Source of the DNA: Pirellulaceae bacterium
Lineage (GTDB): Bacteria > Planctomycetota > Planctomycetia > Pirellulales > Pirellulaceae
Reading direction: 5' to 3'
Length of the DNA stretch: 64,000 nucleotides
Assembly: GCA_019636385.1 (NCBI GenBank)
Contig: JAHBXT010000001.1
Location: forward strand, 806,001-870,000
The notes under the pieces were generated by a model. It was not told where the DNA came from. It did not search any database and was given only the letters and a program-made list of their open reading frames with translations. Both the position numbers and the translations under genes were made by a program. Shown here one piece after another: positions 34,094 to 44,352 of the stretch (position 1 is its first letter; the number at the start of each line of letters is the position of its first letter).

Positions 34094-35305
34094 CTAGGCA
34101 ACTTGCTGGACAAGGCGGTCGACCACCGCGCGGGCGATGTCGAATGAGGCAGTAGCCGCCGGACTGGGCGCATTGCAAACGTGAAGCAGATTACCTTGCC
34201 CGACCCACAGAAAATCATCTACCAGATTTCCATCGGCTGTGATTGCTTGAGCCCGCACCCCAGAACGACAGGGAACCAGGTCCGACGGGCGTAATTCGGG
34301 TATCATGCGCTGCAACGCGTGAACAAACGCAGATTTGAATAACGACCGTTTGATCTCGCCGAGTCCAGTCCGCCAATGCCGTCGCGCCAGTCGCTGAAAG
34401 CCTTGATATCGCAAGGCCTGCCAGAGTTCGCTTGGGTGCATGGTTCTCCAGTTGTAACCTTCGCGTGCCAGGGCCAATACCGCGTTTGGACCACACTCGA
34501 CGGCTCCACTGGTCATCCGCGTAAAGTGCACTCCCAAGAATGGAAAGTTGGGATCCGGCACCGGATAGATTAAATTGCGACACAACGCGGCTCGTTCCGA
34601 CCGCAGTTGATAATACTCGCCGCGAAACGGAACAATTTGCGCTGGCGGCTCGAGACCGGATATCCGTACCAATTGATCGCTGTACAGGCCACCGCAATTG
34701 ATCATGCTGCCCGCAACGAATCTGCGTCCATCGTTCAGTGAAATTTCAACTTGCTGAGGAGATGAACGAATACCAGTTACCGGCTGTCCCAGCTCCAGCT
34801 GGCCACCGTCGCTGACAAACCGTTCAGCCAATCTTCGACACACTGCCGGATAATCTACGATTCCAGCCTGCGGAACATGGATAGCAGCAATGCCTGAAGC
34901 GTGTGGTTCCAACTGTCGTATCTCGTAGGCGTCGATTTGCCGGCAGTCGATATTGTTTTCATGACCGCGCTGCAGAATGTTCGCCAGACGCTCCACTTCC
35001 CGGTCGTCCGTGGCCACGATGATCTTGCCGCACAGTTCGTAAGAAATCGACTGTTCGTCGCAGAACCGCTGCATGGCCAGCTTGCCTTGGCGACAGGAAA
35101 TCGCGCGCACCGAGCCTGGTCGATAGTAGATCCCCGAATGCAGCACACCCGAATTGCGACCCGACTGATGTCGAGCCACTGCGGACTCCTTTTCAACCAA
35201 CAAAATGCGGGCATCACAGAATCGCATCCTCAACTCGTGGACCGTGGCCAATCCTACAATGCCGCCTCCCACTACGGCAAAATCAAAGCTGCATTGGTCT
35301 GTCAT
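34094..35305 (-). CDS. lhgO: L-2-hydroxyglutarate oxidase
   Basis: 403 residues from ATG 35305, a normal family length. FAD-dependent DAO fold: FAVVGGGIVGLATVHELR (9-26), then RHQSGRNSGVLHSGIYYRPGS (42-62), a near-perfect LhgO/YgaF signature, and VDYPAVCRRLAERF; near the C-terminus PCRSGVRAQAI and DFLWVGQGNLLHVCNAPSPAATAS. The enzyme oxidises L-2-hydroxyglutarate to 2-oxoglutarate, passing electrons to the membrane quinone pool. Monocistronic, converging with the LarA-like gene; both act on 2-hydroxyacids by family, though that link is only suggestive. Confidence 0.92.
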   Translation of the reverse strand: MTDQCSFDFAVVGGGIVGLATVHELRMRFCDARILLVEKESAVARHQSGRNSGVLHSGIYYRPGSVRAISCRQGKLAMQRFCDEQSISYELCGKIIVATDDREVERLANILQRGHENNIDCRQIDAYEIRQLEPHASGIAAIHVPQAGIVDYPAVCRRLAERFVSDGGQLELGQPVTGIRSSPQQVEISLNDGRRFVAGSMINCGGLYSDQLVRISGLEPPAQIVPFRGEYYQLRSERAALCRNLIYPVPDPNFPFLGVHFTRMTSGAVECGPNAVLALAREGYNWRTMHPSELWQALRYQGFQRLARRHWRTGLGEIKRSLFKSAFVHALQRMIPELRPSDLVPCRSGVRAQAITADGNLVDDFLWVGQGNLLHVCNAPSPAATASFDIARAVVDRLVQQVA

Positions 35306-35349
35306 CGAATCAGTTCGTAGGTTAACCAGCCTCCCTACCAACCGAACCG

Positions 35350-36933
35350 TTAGAATCGGCGCCGCAACAGGACCAGACTGCGGTCGGCGAGTGATGGTTG
35401 GCAGCCACGATGCATAGGCAACTGTCTGGCCAGATGATCGACAATGGCTTCGGCAGATTCATCATACATGCGCTGGATCAATTCCAACAGACTGCTCTGC
35501 GTAAATCCCCCATGCAACAGTCCTGCCAACACATCGTGCGAAGCCATGACCAGCATCTCCCCGCCCTGTAATCGAACGGTCGGCGAAATGAACGTCGTAT
35601 CGGGTTGTTGGCCGAGCAATGTTGGTGTCCCTGTCAACATCCGATAGCCTTGTGACTGCACTAGAAACGTCTGCACCGTTCCCGACAATCCGCAGCGAAC
35701 TTGTCCCGATTCGGTATCTAACTGCAGATAGCCCAATGAACCGCGCCAATCACCATCTTCAGTGGCCCACAGCAGGTCATTGGCCTTGCGGAGTACCTGC
35801 TTGGGCTCATGCTGTACATTCCAACAGGTTTCCACAATTGTTTGCAGCGTGGTAGCCACCAGGGCACCGCCGGTGCCGGTTAGCTCGGCGTCGCCCAGCA
35901 CGGCGATGATCTGCCCGTACCGATTGAGGGTCCAACTGTGAAAATTTCCGCCTAGCGAGTCGCCCTGAAAGGTCCATCCGGCGACTTCATAGTCCGCGTG
36001 CAGCGGTTGACGATCCGGCAGCCGTGTGGACTGCAGCAATCCGGCCTGTTCGACTCCGCGACTGACGGCGCGCGTCCGTAGCACTTCATCAGCCAGCAAG
36101 CTGCGCTCGATGTCCACCAGTATTTTGTCGGCGGCCGATTTGGCTGTATCGATATCCGCAGACGTAAAATCGCGCACGTGTTGACTCCACAGCCACAGCG
36201 TACCCTGAGGCGTTGACGGACAACCGATGGGCAGACACAAGGCGGCCTTATAGTCTTCAGGGCAGTTCCAGCTTTGCGCTAGATCCGTGTTCTCCAGTAG
36301 TACGGCGTTGCCCAGCAACGCCTCCAAGTCGGCAAGCGCTCCACGAAGTGGACGAGCTGGTTTGGAAAGCGCACTTGTGGACAATCCCCAGCAGCTGCGC
36401 ATTTTGAGCAAACTGGTGTTCTCGTCCAAGATATACACGGCCGCCGCATCGCTGCCCGTCTGTTGAACTGCGCGCTGCAATGACTCTCTCAATTTGGCAG
36501 CCAACAGATCGGCCTCGTCTGCACGAATGTTGACTCCCACAGCACTGGCCAGTTGGGCCTCTTGTCGCTGAATGGTCGCTTCGGACAGTTCAACACTGCG
36601 CACCAGAGCGTCAATGCGCTCCAGCAGTTCCCAAGCCGCCTGCTGACTGGTTACCGCAAAATCTTCGGAGACATCCAGTGCCCCATCCAGCGGTTCATCC
36701 AGTACCAGTCGCATCCGCTGCTGTAAGGGAATAGGCGATTCTGCTGCCAAATGCGACAAGACTGTGTTGTGTGGTGGAGCCACCGCTGGGCAAACCCTCC
36801 AGCCCGTCGCCAACGTAAAAGCCTGGAACAAGCTTGGCAAGCTGACAGCTTGTTGCGGCGACTTTGCTGGCCGACGCGAGTCCGCTTCGTCGCCAACATG
36901 CAGTTTCAGATAGGACGGAAAACTATTGGTCAC
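35350..36933 (-). CDS. GAF-domain PP2C/SpoIIE-type phosphatase
   Basis: 527 residues from GTG 36933 (AGGAA upstream). N-terminal 95 residues not recognised; a short coiled coil near 100-130 is followed by a GAF domain at about 135-275 (AAVYILDEN ... AALCLPIG ... GTLWLWS ... FTSADIDTAKSAADKI). The C-terminal 210 residues match the PP2C/SpoIIE fold (DYEVAGWTFQGDSLGGNFHSW ... GQIIAVLGDAELTGTGGALVATTLQ), in which the usual D.G.G metal motif of GDxxDhhxG is partly changed (AELTGTGGA). Typically such proteins dephosphorylate anti-sigma-antagonist proteins. No STAS or anti-sigma gene is adjacent. Confidence 0.82.
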   Translation of the reverse strand: MTNSFPSYLKLHVGDEADSRRPAKSPQQAVSLPSLFQAFTLATGWRVCPAVAPPHNTVLSHLAAESPIPLQQRMRLVLDEPLDGALDVSEDFAVTSQQAAWELLERIDALVRSVELSEATIQRQEAQLASAVGVNIRADEADLLAAKLRESLQRAVQQTGSDAAAVYILDENTSLLKMRSCWGLSTSALSKPARPLRGALADLEALLGNAVLLENTDLAQSWNCPEDYKAALCLPIGCPSTPQGTLWLWSQHVRDFTSADIDTAKSAADKILVDIERSLLADEVLRTRAVSRGVEQAGLLQSTRLPDRQPLHADYEVAGWTFQGDSLGGNFHSWTLNRYGQIIAVLGDAELTGTGGALVATTLQTIVETCWNVQHEPKQVLRKANDLLWATEDGDWRGSLGYLQLDTESGQVRCGLSGTVQTFLVQSQGYRMLTGTPTLLGQQPDTTFISPTVRLQGGEMLVMASHDVLAGLLHGGFTQSSLLELIQRMYDESAEAIVDHLARQLPMHRGCQPSLADRSLVLLRRRF

Positions 36934-37280
36934 GATGAATTCCTGGGTTGTTTCACGTCTTCCTAGCGGTCATGGTAGATCATACTCTAGCCACGCCACC
37001 ACGGACGGTCAGCCATCCACGTGGTGGCAGAGCCAGTCCAGCTCCTAGAATATCGGCGGCAAGCCAGCATTAGGGCCGAACAAATCTGCAATTGACCGCT
37101 ATTCGCGCTCAGCGGGCTGGCAGTCTGTAGGGGCTAAAGCGCATGGTCCGCAGGTAACGCTCGATTCGCAGGTGGTTGGTCTAGAGTTCTGAAATAAAAC
37201 CTGCTACTGGATGTCATGCCAATCGGATTTTCGTAATGCTCGCGTTACACGATCTCTCGATGTGGAAGGAGGCGGAGCGG
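36934..37280. other. 347-nt intergenic region between divergent genes
   Basis: Separates the minus-strand phosphatase gene and the plus-strand HEAT protein. No gene, hairpin or repeat is convincing. Promoters for both directions are expected here but none can be pinned down. Confidence 0.35.
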
Positions 37281-37742
37281 ATGGCTATTTCGGATTCACA
37301 TAACCTTTCAATCGAACAGCTTCGGCAGTTGCAGTCCGACCCTCAGGCCACCGCTGCTCAATTGCTGGCGGTGCTGGAATCTTTATCAAGCAGTGATGAA
37401 GAGGTCCGAGCATGGGCGACGGATTGTTTGCAGGTGTTGGAAAGCATCAGCGATCAGCAAGCGTCCGAGGTCGTGTGCTTGTGTAAACATCCGGACGATA
37501 CCGTCGTCAGTTGGGCCTGCCGTATGTTGAGCAAGGCGAAAAACGTAGCCAGCTTTGAAGTACCGCTGGTTGAAGTTCTCAGCAACCACCCCAGCCTTGG
37601 TGCCAGACAATCGGCAGCCGCAGCGTTGGCTGCGGCCACTGGCGCATCAGCCCAAACTCGATTGGCACTCGCAGAGGCCGCCACCAGCCAAGACCCTCGT
37701 TTACGACGCTTAGCGACACAGGCTTTAAACGAACTGACCTGA
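37281..37742 (+). CDS. HEAT-repeat protein
   Basis: 153 residues from ATG 37281, selected by the strong GAAGGAGG 8 nt upstream; the frame is open further upstream. Residues 10-150 form about four HEAT-like helical pairs (SSSDEEVRAWATDCLQVL, PDDTVVSWACRMLSKAK, HPSLGARQSAAAALAAAT, QDPRLRRLATQALNEL). No leader, so cytosolic. Scaffold or regulatory partner of unknown proteins. It is 64 nt upstream of the endonuclease-like lipoprotein gene. Confidence 0.75.
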   Translation: MAISDSHNLSIEQLRQLQSDPQATAAQLLAVLESLSSSDEEVRAWATDCLQVLESISDQQASEVVCLCKHPDDTVVSWACRMLSKAKNVASFEVPLVEVLSNHPSLGARQSAAAALAAATGASAQTRLALAEAATSQDPRLRRLATQALNELT

Positions 37743-37806
37743 AGAGAACCGAAGACTCCGACATGGCCAGTCGAAGGATTGAATTGGCCGAGTCGCAACC
37801 CAAAGC

Positions 37807-38796
37807 ATGGAGGCGCTGGCGGTGAAGTCGATACCATTCTATCCACTGATCGTCATATTATTGATTGGCCTGGGCAGCTATTTGGGCTGTGATCCCAACG
37901 ATGTGGTGACGTCGGTCACTCCGGCCAGCCACACCACTAGCTCGACGGTTGTTCATGCGACCTCGTTACCCCCGCGCACGACCAACACGATTCTGATGGG
38001 TAGCTTTAATATCCAGCGACTTGGCCCAAGCAAGATGCGCGATGAAACGACCATGAATCGGCTGGCAGAGATCGTTCGCCAGTTCGACATCTTGGCGATC
38101 CAGGAAATCACAGATAGCTCAGGACAAGTACTACCTGCTTTGATCCAGCGAGTCAATCAAAACGGTGCCCAGTATGAATTTGCCATCAGTCCACGCGTAG
38201 GTCGCGAGGCATCCGGTTACTACGAACAATATGCGTTCGTATTCGATAGCCAACGCATCATGGGAGGCCAGCAGTACTGCTACCTGGTTCAAGACCAGCA
38301 GGACTACCTGCATCGCGAGCCTTTTGTTGGTCGCTTTGCGACGCGTGTGAACAGGCCATTCACGTTTACATTGATTAACGTACACACCGATCCAGATGAA
38401 TTGAACACCGAGCTGGATGCATTGGCTCGTCTATTGATCGAAATACGCAACTACGAATCTCCGGAAGACGATATCATCTTACTGGGCGATTTAAATGAAA
38501 AACCTGAAAAGCTGCGTGGCCTGCAGCAGATTCCTGGTCTAACTGCTGTCCTCAACGTGCCTACCAATACGCGACAAAACAGATCACTCGATAACTTTCT
38601 GCTCGATCCGCGCATGACCGCAGAGATTACCGGAAGAGCCGGGACTGTTGACTTGCAACAAATGTTTGGGATTAACCTGGACGAAGCTCTGCGTCTTTCT
38701 GATCACCTTCCCATTTGGGCAGAGTTCGCCAATAGCGAAGGCACCGCTCGCCCACCCGCGCAAACCGCTTCGCAAACCACGATTTTTCAGCGCTAG
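37807..38796 (+). CDS. Exported endonuclease/exonuclease/phosphatase (DNase I-like) lipoprotein
   Basis: 329 residues from ATG 37807. Lipoprotein leader ending LGSYLGC (cysteine 28). The EEP fold follows: GSFNIQRLG with Asn (about residue 63), ILAIQEIT with metal-binding Glu near 98, LINVHTDPDE with catalytic His near 198, ILLGDLNEKPE near 228, and LSDHLPIWAEF with the terminal His near 300. All active-site residues of the Mg-dependent DNase I/phosphoesterase superfamily are in place. Substrate (nucleic acid, phospholipid or phosphosugar) cannot be read from sequence. Membrane-anchored, facing out of the cytoplasm. Confidence 0.85.
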   Translation: MEALAVKSIPFYPLIVILLIGLGSYLGCDPNDVVTSVTPASHTTSSTVVHATSLPPRTTNTILMGSFNIQRLGPSKMRDETTMNRLAEIVRQFDILAIQEITDSSGQVLPALIQRVNQNGAQYEFAISPRVGREASGYYEQYAFVFDSQRIMGGQQYCYLVQDQQDYLHREPFVGRFATRVNRPFTFTLINVHTDPDELNTELDALARLLIEIRNYESPEDDIILLGDLNEKPEKLRGLQQIPGLTAVLNVPTNTRQNRSLDNFLLDPRMTAEITGRAGTVDLQQMFGINLDEALRLSDHLPIWAEFANSEGTARPPAQTASQTTIFQR

Positions 38797-38948
38797 AGTC
38801 GATCCTGGTCGGCTGGTGCTTGCATTCTTGGTGGGACACCATCGCCGCCAGCCCGGTGAAGACAAATCGACGAACTGTGGACTACAATAGGCAGACACTT
38901 GCCCTGATCTTGTTTGTCGCCTTACTTTGCTGTGTGACTCGGCCACCG

Positions 38949-40472
38949 ATGTTCGTTCCTTTGCGCAATTTCTTAACCCATTGGATTTCCAGGTGCGCGC
39001 TGGTATGCGCGTTCGCAAGCCCAGGGGTGGGGCAACCACCCCCCGACTCGCCCACAGCGGATCGACCGCAACGACCTGACCCGCTATCTGAAACGCTAGA
39101 GCGAGTGTACGTCATCGACATCAACCGCCCCATCGATGGTTTATTCGATTGGTACTTGAACAACCGCTTGACACGGGCCCGCAACCACCAAGCTGACCTG
39201 GTGCTGATTCGCTTGACGACCCCCGGTGGCGATTTGGAATTATCGCTCTCAGCTGCTCGCAAACTGCGAGAGATCGACTGGGCTACCATTGCAATTTGGA
39301 TTCCCGAAGAGGCGATCAGTGGAGGCGCCATCATGGCCTTGGGAGCGGATGTGGTTTACATGCGCAAGTCGGCCATCTTGGGCGACGCGGGACCAATTAT
39401 GTTTGGACCGGGGGGACAGTTCGTACACGCAGAAGAGAAAATCGTCAGCTATACGTCTACGGCAGTTCGCGAACTTGCCACCAGCTCCGGACGTCCAGCC
39501 GCCATCGCAGAAGCCATGGTGAATCGCAAGTTGAAGGTTTATCCAGCAACAGACAAGACGACTGGCCAGACATCTTTTCTGACTGAACAGGAAACGCAGC
39601 GCGACGAGGTCCGCGAGAGGTTCGATATCGGTGACGCGATTCCCGAAGCCGGCCACGACCTGTTCTTGACAGTAGGAGCTGAGCGAGCCCAACAATTAGA
39701 ACTTTGCGACGCTGTATTTGAATCTGAGACGGAACTACTAAAACAATTGACTTCACAGCCCATCACCACCACGACACTGGACTGGAAAGACACACTGGTC
39801 TACATCCTCAATCGTCCCTGGTTCACCGGCCTGCTGCTGATTATGGGACTGATCGGACTATACTGGGAAATTACTTCGCCGGGTCTGGGTCTGCCAGGGG
39901 TGGTCGCCATTGCATGCTTTGGGATTTTCTTCTGGAGCCATTTTTTGGGAGGCACTGCGGGTTGGTTAGAGGTGACACTGTTTGCACTCGGAGTTGGTCT
40001 GCTGCTCTTAGAGTTGTTTGTTGTGCCTGGATTTGGCGTCTTCGGAATCTCTGGATTGGCAATGATCGCCCTGGCGCTGGTCATGGCGACTCAGGATGTC
40101 CTGGTGCCCTCGACTCAAGAACAGTGGCGGCAATTTCAAGTCAATGGCTTGTCCGTGCTGACCGCATTTGCAATTCTCGCGACCATAATCGTCGTGCAGG
40201 TGATGGTCTTCGATACCATCCCGGGACTCAAGCGATTTCAACTGCAACCCGAGGAGGTGCAGGGCACGACTAATTCCCCTGTGGAAACATTGTATGATGG
40301 CCTGAATATCGGCCAACGCGGCGTCAGCCAGTCGGACTTGCGCCCGTCAGGCAAAGTTGCTTTTGGAGAGAAAATCTTAGATGTGTTAACCGAGGGCGAC
40401 TACGTCGAACGTGGAACCGAGGTTTATATACTGCGCATCGAAGGCAATATTGTTACCGTCAGGCGATGCTGA
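38949..40472 (+). CDS. NfeD-family membrane serine protease-like protein
   Basis: 507 residues from ATG 38949 (start uncertain: a GTG at 38877 or a TTG at 38820 would add a hydrophobic stretch). The N-terminal part resembles ClpP: LIRLTTPGGDLELSLSAARKL, then EEAISGGAIMALGADVVYM, whose Ser takes the nucleophile position. The C-terminal 200 residues have four membrane segments (LLLIMGLIGLYWEI, VVAIACFGIFFWS, LFALGVGLLLLELFVVPG, GLAMIALALVMA) and end in an OB-like NfeD domain (GQRGVSQSDLRPSGKVAF). NfeD1b-type enzymes pair with stomatins; none is in this window. Confidence 0.85.
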   Translation: MFVPLRNFLTHWISRCALVCAFASPGVGQPPPDSPTADRPQRPDPLSETLERVYVIDINRPIDGLFDWYLNNRLTRARNHQADLVLIRLTTPGGDLELSLSAARKLREIDWATIAIWIPEEAISGGAIMALGADVVYMRKSAILGDAGPIMFGPGGQFVHAEEKIVSYTSTAVRELATSSGRPAAIAEAMVNRKLKVYPATDKTTGQTSFLTEQETQRDEVRERFDIGDAIPEAGHDLFLTVGAERAQQLELCDAVFESETELLKQLTSQPITTTTLDWKDTLVYILNRPWFTGLLLIMGLIGLYWEITSPGLGLPGVVAIACFGIFFWSHFLGGTAGWLEVTLFALGVGLLLLELFVVPGFGVFGISGLAMIALALVMATQDVLVPSTQEQWRQFQVNGLSVLTAFAILATIIVVQVMVFDTIPGLKRFQLQPEEVQGTTNSPVETLYDGLNIGQRGVSQSDLRPSGKVAFGEKILDVLTEGDYVERGTEVYILRIEGNIVTVRRC

Positions 40473-40481
40473 ATCAGAATT

Positions 40482-42494
40482 ATGCGGATGAACAGGTTGC
40501 ATCACGATACGCGACAGACCGCTAGCGCCTTGCGGCTAACTTGGCATGCGACCGGGTTGATGTTTGGATTGTTCATTGCGAGTTGGATTTCGTGCAATGT
40601 ACGGCTCATGGCGCAGTACCAGACACCACAGCCAGCGCCGCTGCCTCCCGGCTACGCCAGCTCGCATGATTCTACTCCTGCATATACTACGCTAACTCTG
40701 TCAACGGACTCACGATCGCGCGACTATTCTCACAGCGCGATAGAATTGGGCAGACTAGCCACTGTGGGATATGACGATCTGGCCCGATACCGTCCCTACA
40801 CCGAACTGGGAGGCAACTATCGCCAACCCTGCGCCATCGCTGCCTTGGGCGAAAGTCAAGCATTGATACCGACCAAGCTGACCGGCGAGCTGTATTTGCT
40901 GAATACTGACGACCTGAGTTTGGAGGTCGTGCTGAACGCCCCCCAGCGACAGTTTACTACAATCGCCGTGTTGGGGCCAAACCACTGCGCACTCGGCGAT
41001 ACACGGAATCATCAGATCGTTATTTTTCAGCGTGATCAGCCGCAATGGCGCGAAGTGTCCGCATTAGCCACGCCAGGACATCCTCATTCTTTGGTCTGGC
41101 TGCCTCAGTCGCAGATGCTACTGGTCAGTGGCCAGTGGTCACAACGGCTATACCGCTTTCAAGCGTCAGATGCCGACTTTAGCCAATGGAGCGAACTGCC
41201 ACATAGCGATCTAACGTTCTGTGGCGGTGCGATGGCCTGGATACAAGAGCAACAATGTCTGCTGGTGATGGACGCCTTTGGTGGCGACTATCAAGTTATA
41301 GACGGCAGCGATCTGTCTGTAGCCTGGCCCACGATTCATCAGGCTCAATTGTACGAACACAACGTGGCTCATGTGTTGATGCTGGAACATGAACGACAAC
41401 TGATCTATCCCATGCAGTTGCTGAACCCCGAGACGCATTCGATTCAAGGCGAAATCACTTGGGGAAACGTGCTCAGTAACAATCTGCGCGTGTTGGATAT
41501 TGAGCAGACATTAGAGCACAAAGGCACCGCCATCTACGAGCGCAGTCGCCTGCTGTCACTCGGTGAAGTCGGCGATGGAGCGGGCGACCCAACCAGCATT
41601 TGCTTGTCAGCTCAGGGCACATTGGCGGTGACCTTGGGTGGCACGGATCGCGTGGCCATCGGCCAGCTAACTGGTGGCGAATGGACCCGCCTTGCGGTTG
41701 GATTGCGGCCAGTGGCGGCGCTGTTCACAGCCAAAGGCGACCGTCTAGTTGTTGTTAATCAGTTCAGCGATAGCTTGTCGATCGTACAGCCAGCTACCGG
41801 TCAAGTTCGCGATTTGCCGCTCGGGCCGCTACGCGAGCCAACTCTGGCCGAGCGCGGTGAACGGCTGTTCTTTCATTCGCGACTTTCGCACGATGGCTGG
41901 ATGAGTTGTCACAGCTGCCATAGCCATGGGCATACCAACGGGCAGTTGAACGACAACCTCAGCGATGGAACATTGGGGACTCCTAAGCGGATCGTGAGCC
42001 TCCTAGGGCAAGCTGAAACTGCGCCGTACGGATGGCAAGGCAATTTCGCCACGCTGGAACAGCAAATACTCAGCTCGCTGCAATCGACTATGTCCAGCGA
42101 TTATCCAATCTCGCGCGACATGGTAGACGCGCTGGCGGCCTACGTCCGCAGCCTGCCCCCTCCGCCTGGAGTCAGCTCAGCTCGCGGGGACATCCATCAG
42201 ACAGTGCAGCAGTTCGGGCAAGTATTGTTTGAGCAATTGAACTGCACAACCTGCCATGCCGGCCAGCGATTTACGAGCAGCGATTCGTATGACGTTGATT
42301 TGACCGACGAGCGTCAGGCCACTCTCTTCAATCCACCCAGCCTGATCGGCGTCAGCCAGCGCACCAGCGGATTGCTGCACGACGGTCGCGCCGAATCAGT
42401 GGAAGTCCTACTGAATACCTACCATCATCAATTGCCGCGACCCTTGGAGAGCGCTGAACTTCAGGCGCTGATCGTTTACTTGCAGTCGCTGTAA
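40482..42494 (+). CDS. Exported beta-propeller / di-haem peroxidase-like protein
   Basis: 670 residues from ATG 40482, only 9 nt after the NfeD gene. N-terminal hydrophobic leader to about 45. Residues 95-440 form a repetitive beta-propeller-like region (QALIPTKLTGELYLLN, ALFTAKGDRLVVVNQFSDSL). The C-terminal 220 residues have two haem sites: CHSCH near 478 and CTTCH near 588, plus DGRAESVEVLLNTYHH, as in cytochrome c peroxidase/MauG-type proteins. The first CxxCH is unusual in that its inner residues include His. An electron-transfer oxidase role outside the cytoplasm is inferred. Confidence 0.82.
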   Translation: MRMNRLHHDTRQTASALRLTWHATGLMFGLFIASWISCNVRLMAQYQTPQPAPLPPGYASSHDSTPAYTTLTLSTDSRSRDYSHSAIELGRLATVGYDDLARYRPYTELGGNYRQPCAIAALGESQALIPTKLTGELYLLNTDDLSLEVVLNAPQRQFTTIAVLGPNHCALGDTRNHQIVIFQRDQPQWREVSALATPGHPHSLVWLPQSQMLLVSGQWSQRLYRFQASDADFSQWSELPHSDLTFCGGAMAWIQEQQCLLVMDAFGGDYQVIDGSDLSVAWPTIHQAQLYEHNVAHVLMLEHERQLIYPMQLLNPETHSIQGEITWGNVLSNNLRVLDIEQTLEHKGTAIYERSRLLSLGEVGDGAGDPTSICLSAQGTLAVTLGGTDRVAIGQLTGGEWTRLAVGLRPVAALFTAKGDRLVVVNQFSDSLSIVQPATGQVRDLPLGPLREPTLAERGERLFFHSRLSHDGWMSCHSCHSHGHTNGQLNDNLSDGTLGTPKRIVSLLGQAETAPYGWQGNFATLEQQILSSLQSTMSSDYPISRDMVDALAAYVRSLPPPPGVSSARGDIHQTVQQFGQVLFEQLNCTTCHAGQRFTSSDSYDVDLTDERQATLFNPPSLIGVSQRTSGLLHDGRAESVEVLLNTYHHQLPRPLESAELQALIVYLQSL

Positions 42495-42520
42495 CTGGCA
42501 TTTACCAGAAGGATTTCGTC

Positions 42521-43768
42521 ATGAAACATTTCGTTTGGCAATTGATCTTCATCCGTCGTCTGGTAACGGCTTACGCCAGTTGTTACTCAAGCAACTGGTG
42601 GCCAGGCAAATCGTCCGCCAACAATATTTGTCGCAATTCACATACCACTGGACTAACAGTACAGGTTGCAACTGTCTCGCTAGTCCCACCCTACCAGTCG
42701 CGTGAAAGTCTGTGTCGTCATTTGGTTGCCACGCCTTTTCTATTGATACTATCGTTAGTCACGGCAGCGCGGGCTGCTGAAACAGAGTCGACCGATAACC
42801 GAGTTCAGCCTGCTGGTCGTCCAATTGTGATCGCACATCGTGGCGCGAGCGGCTATCTGCCTGAACATACATTGGTTGCCAAAGCTGCGGCGCACGCCAT
42901 GGGCGCCGATTACTTGGAGCAGGATGTGGTGCTGTCCAAAGATGACGTCCCTGTTGTACTGCACGACATTTACATCGACACAGTTACCGATGTCGCCCAA
43001 CAGTTTCCTGATCGACACCGCCAGGACGGTCGGTTCTATGCGTTGGACTTCACGGTCCAGGAGCTAAAACAGCTGAGCGTAACAGAGCGAGTTGAACTGA
43101 AGACCGGCAAGGCGGTTTTTCCAAATCGATTCCCAGCGCGTCCAACGACGCTGCAACTATGTACGCTGGACGAAGAATTGGAATTTATCGCTGGCCTCAA
43201 CCGCAGTACTGGGCGCGAGGCGGGCATCTATCCAGAGATTAAGAATCCGTACTGGCATCACCAGCAGGGACGCGACCTGAGCCGCGCGGTCTTAGAAGTG
43301 CTGACTAAGCATGGGTACAGCACCAAACAGCATGCGTGTTGGCTGCAATGCTTTGAATTCCAAGAGATCAAACGCTTGCGAAGTGAACTCGGTTGGCAAG
43401 GTCGCTTGGTGCAATTGCTGGTCAGTCGCGGCAAGAATGTGGACGGCACCGACTACCGTTATTTGTTATCGGATGAAGGATTAACTGAGTTGTCGCAGTG
43501 GGTCGACGGGATTGGCCCGGAGGTCTCCAGCTTCATACAGGGCAACAGTCCACAGACTCGGCAAATTACATCGCTCGTCGCGCAGGCCCATCGACAGGGC
43601 CTGCAAGTTCATCCCTACACTTTGCGACAGGACGCGCTGCCCAGGTGCGCTGCATCGCTGGACGATCTGCATCGAGCGATCTTTGTAGACGCCAAGGCAG
43701 ACGGCGTCTTTTCCGATTTCCCTGACAAGACAGCCGAGTTTGTCAAACAATTGGCTACAGATAAGTAG
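42521..43768 (+). CDS. glpQ: Exported glycerophosphodiester phosphodiesterase (GlpQ-type)
   Basis: 415 residues from ATG 42521, with AGAAGGAT upstream. A long N-terminus before the leader (hydrophobic stretch FLLILSLVTAARA about residues 73-86) is unusual and may mean a later start. GDPD TIM-barrel motifs: IAHRGASGYLPEHT (His and Arg of the catalytic pair), GADYLEQDVVLSKDDVPVVLHD (metal ligands Glu and Asp plus catalytic His), YPEIKNPYWH, WLQCFEFQEIKRL. The length and central insert match periplasmic GlpQ. It hydrolyses glycerophosphodiesters to glycerol-3-phosphate and an alcohol. Confidence 0.92.
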   Translation: MKHFVWQLIFIRRLVTAYASCYSSNWWPGKSSANNICRNSHTTGLTVQVATVSLVPPYQSRESLCRHLVATPFLLILSLVTAARAAETESTDNRVQPAGRPIVIAHRGASGYLPEHTLVAKAAAHAMGADYLEQDVVLSKDDVPVVLHDIYIDTVTDVAQQFPDRHRQDGRFYALDFTVQELKQLSVTERVELKTGKAVFPNRFPARPTTLQLCTLDEELEFIAGLNRSTGREAGIYPEIKNPYWHHQQGRDLSRAVLEVLTKHGYSTKQHACWLQCFEFQEIKRLRSELGWQGRLVQLLVSRGKNVDGTDYRYLLSDEGLTELSQWVDGIGPEVSSFIQGNSPQTRQITSLVAQAHRQGLQVHPYTLRQDALPRCAASLDDLHRAIFVDAKADGVFSDFPDKTAEFVKQLATDK

Positions 43769-44352
43769 TTCTGAATGGCTCTGGGAATTATCGTTCGCTT
43801 ACCGCGAGAACGACGGTAACCACCACTTGGCCGCAGGCCTGTGTTGATGGACATGACTCGCTACGCAACGTAGAGGGTATTGAATCCCCCCCTTGGGAAC
43901 GCCTATCGAAAAAGCGACCTTGGTCGAATATCAGTGCAAAATGTTGACTCAAGATTCTTGGGCATTAGAATCCCAGTCGCAGTGGTGGTGCATTATTTAT
44001 TGAATGCACGTCAGGAAGCGTGGGTTCGTCCAGCGAGCGGTCGATCGCTGGGAATCGTTCTAACGAGCGCTGACGGAAAGTGTCTGAAGGTGGGCTCTGT
44101 TCATGAAACGCATTTTGCTGGCCTTCGAGTCCGTTACCCTGGTATGCTTGAGGGCTTCGTCAATGCGGGGCCAAGACACTGCATCTTAACCGCCAATATT
44201 CTGTTGTGCTTCCAAGCGCCCAGAGGATGTGACTTCGTTCAGAGCGCAGACCACATTGTCGCGATAAGGCCAAGCTTTGGGCTGCTCAGAATTGACTTCG
44301 ACGTCATGCCTAACCGCTCAGCGCCACGTCCAGCCAGCCTTGCGCGTCCTAT
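43769..44352. other. 584-nt region without a confident gene
   Basis: Lies between the convergent GlpQ and thioesterase genes. A plus-strand frame of 163 codons is open from TTG 43880 to 44371, but it lacks a ribosome site, has no recognised domain and runs into the thioesterase gene, so I do not call it. No repeat or RNA gene recognised. Confidence 0.35.

Noticed and set aside
37281-37742. A phycobilisome-lyase-type HEAT protein
   Set aside because: HEAT repeats alone match, but there is no lyase-specific motif and no phycobilin context.
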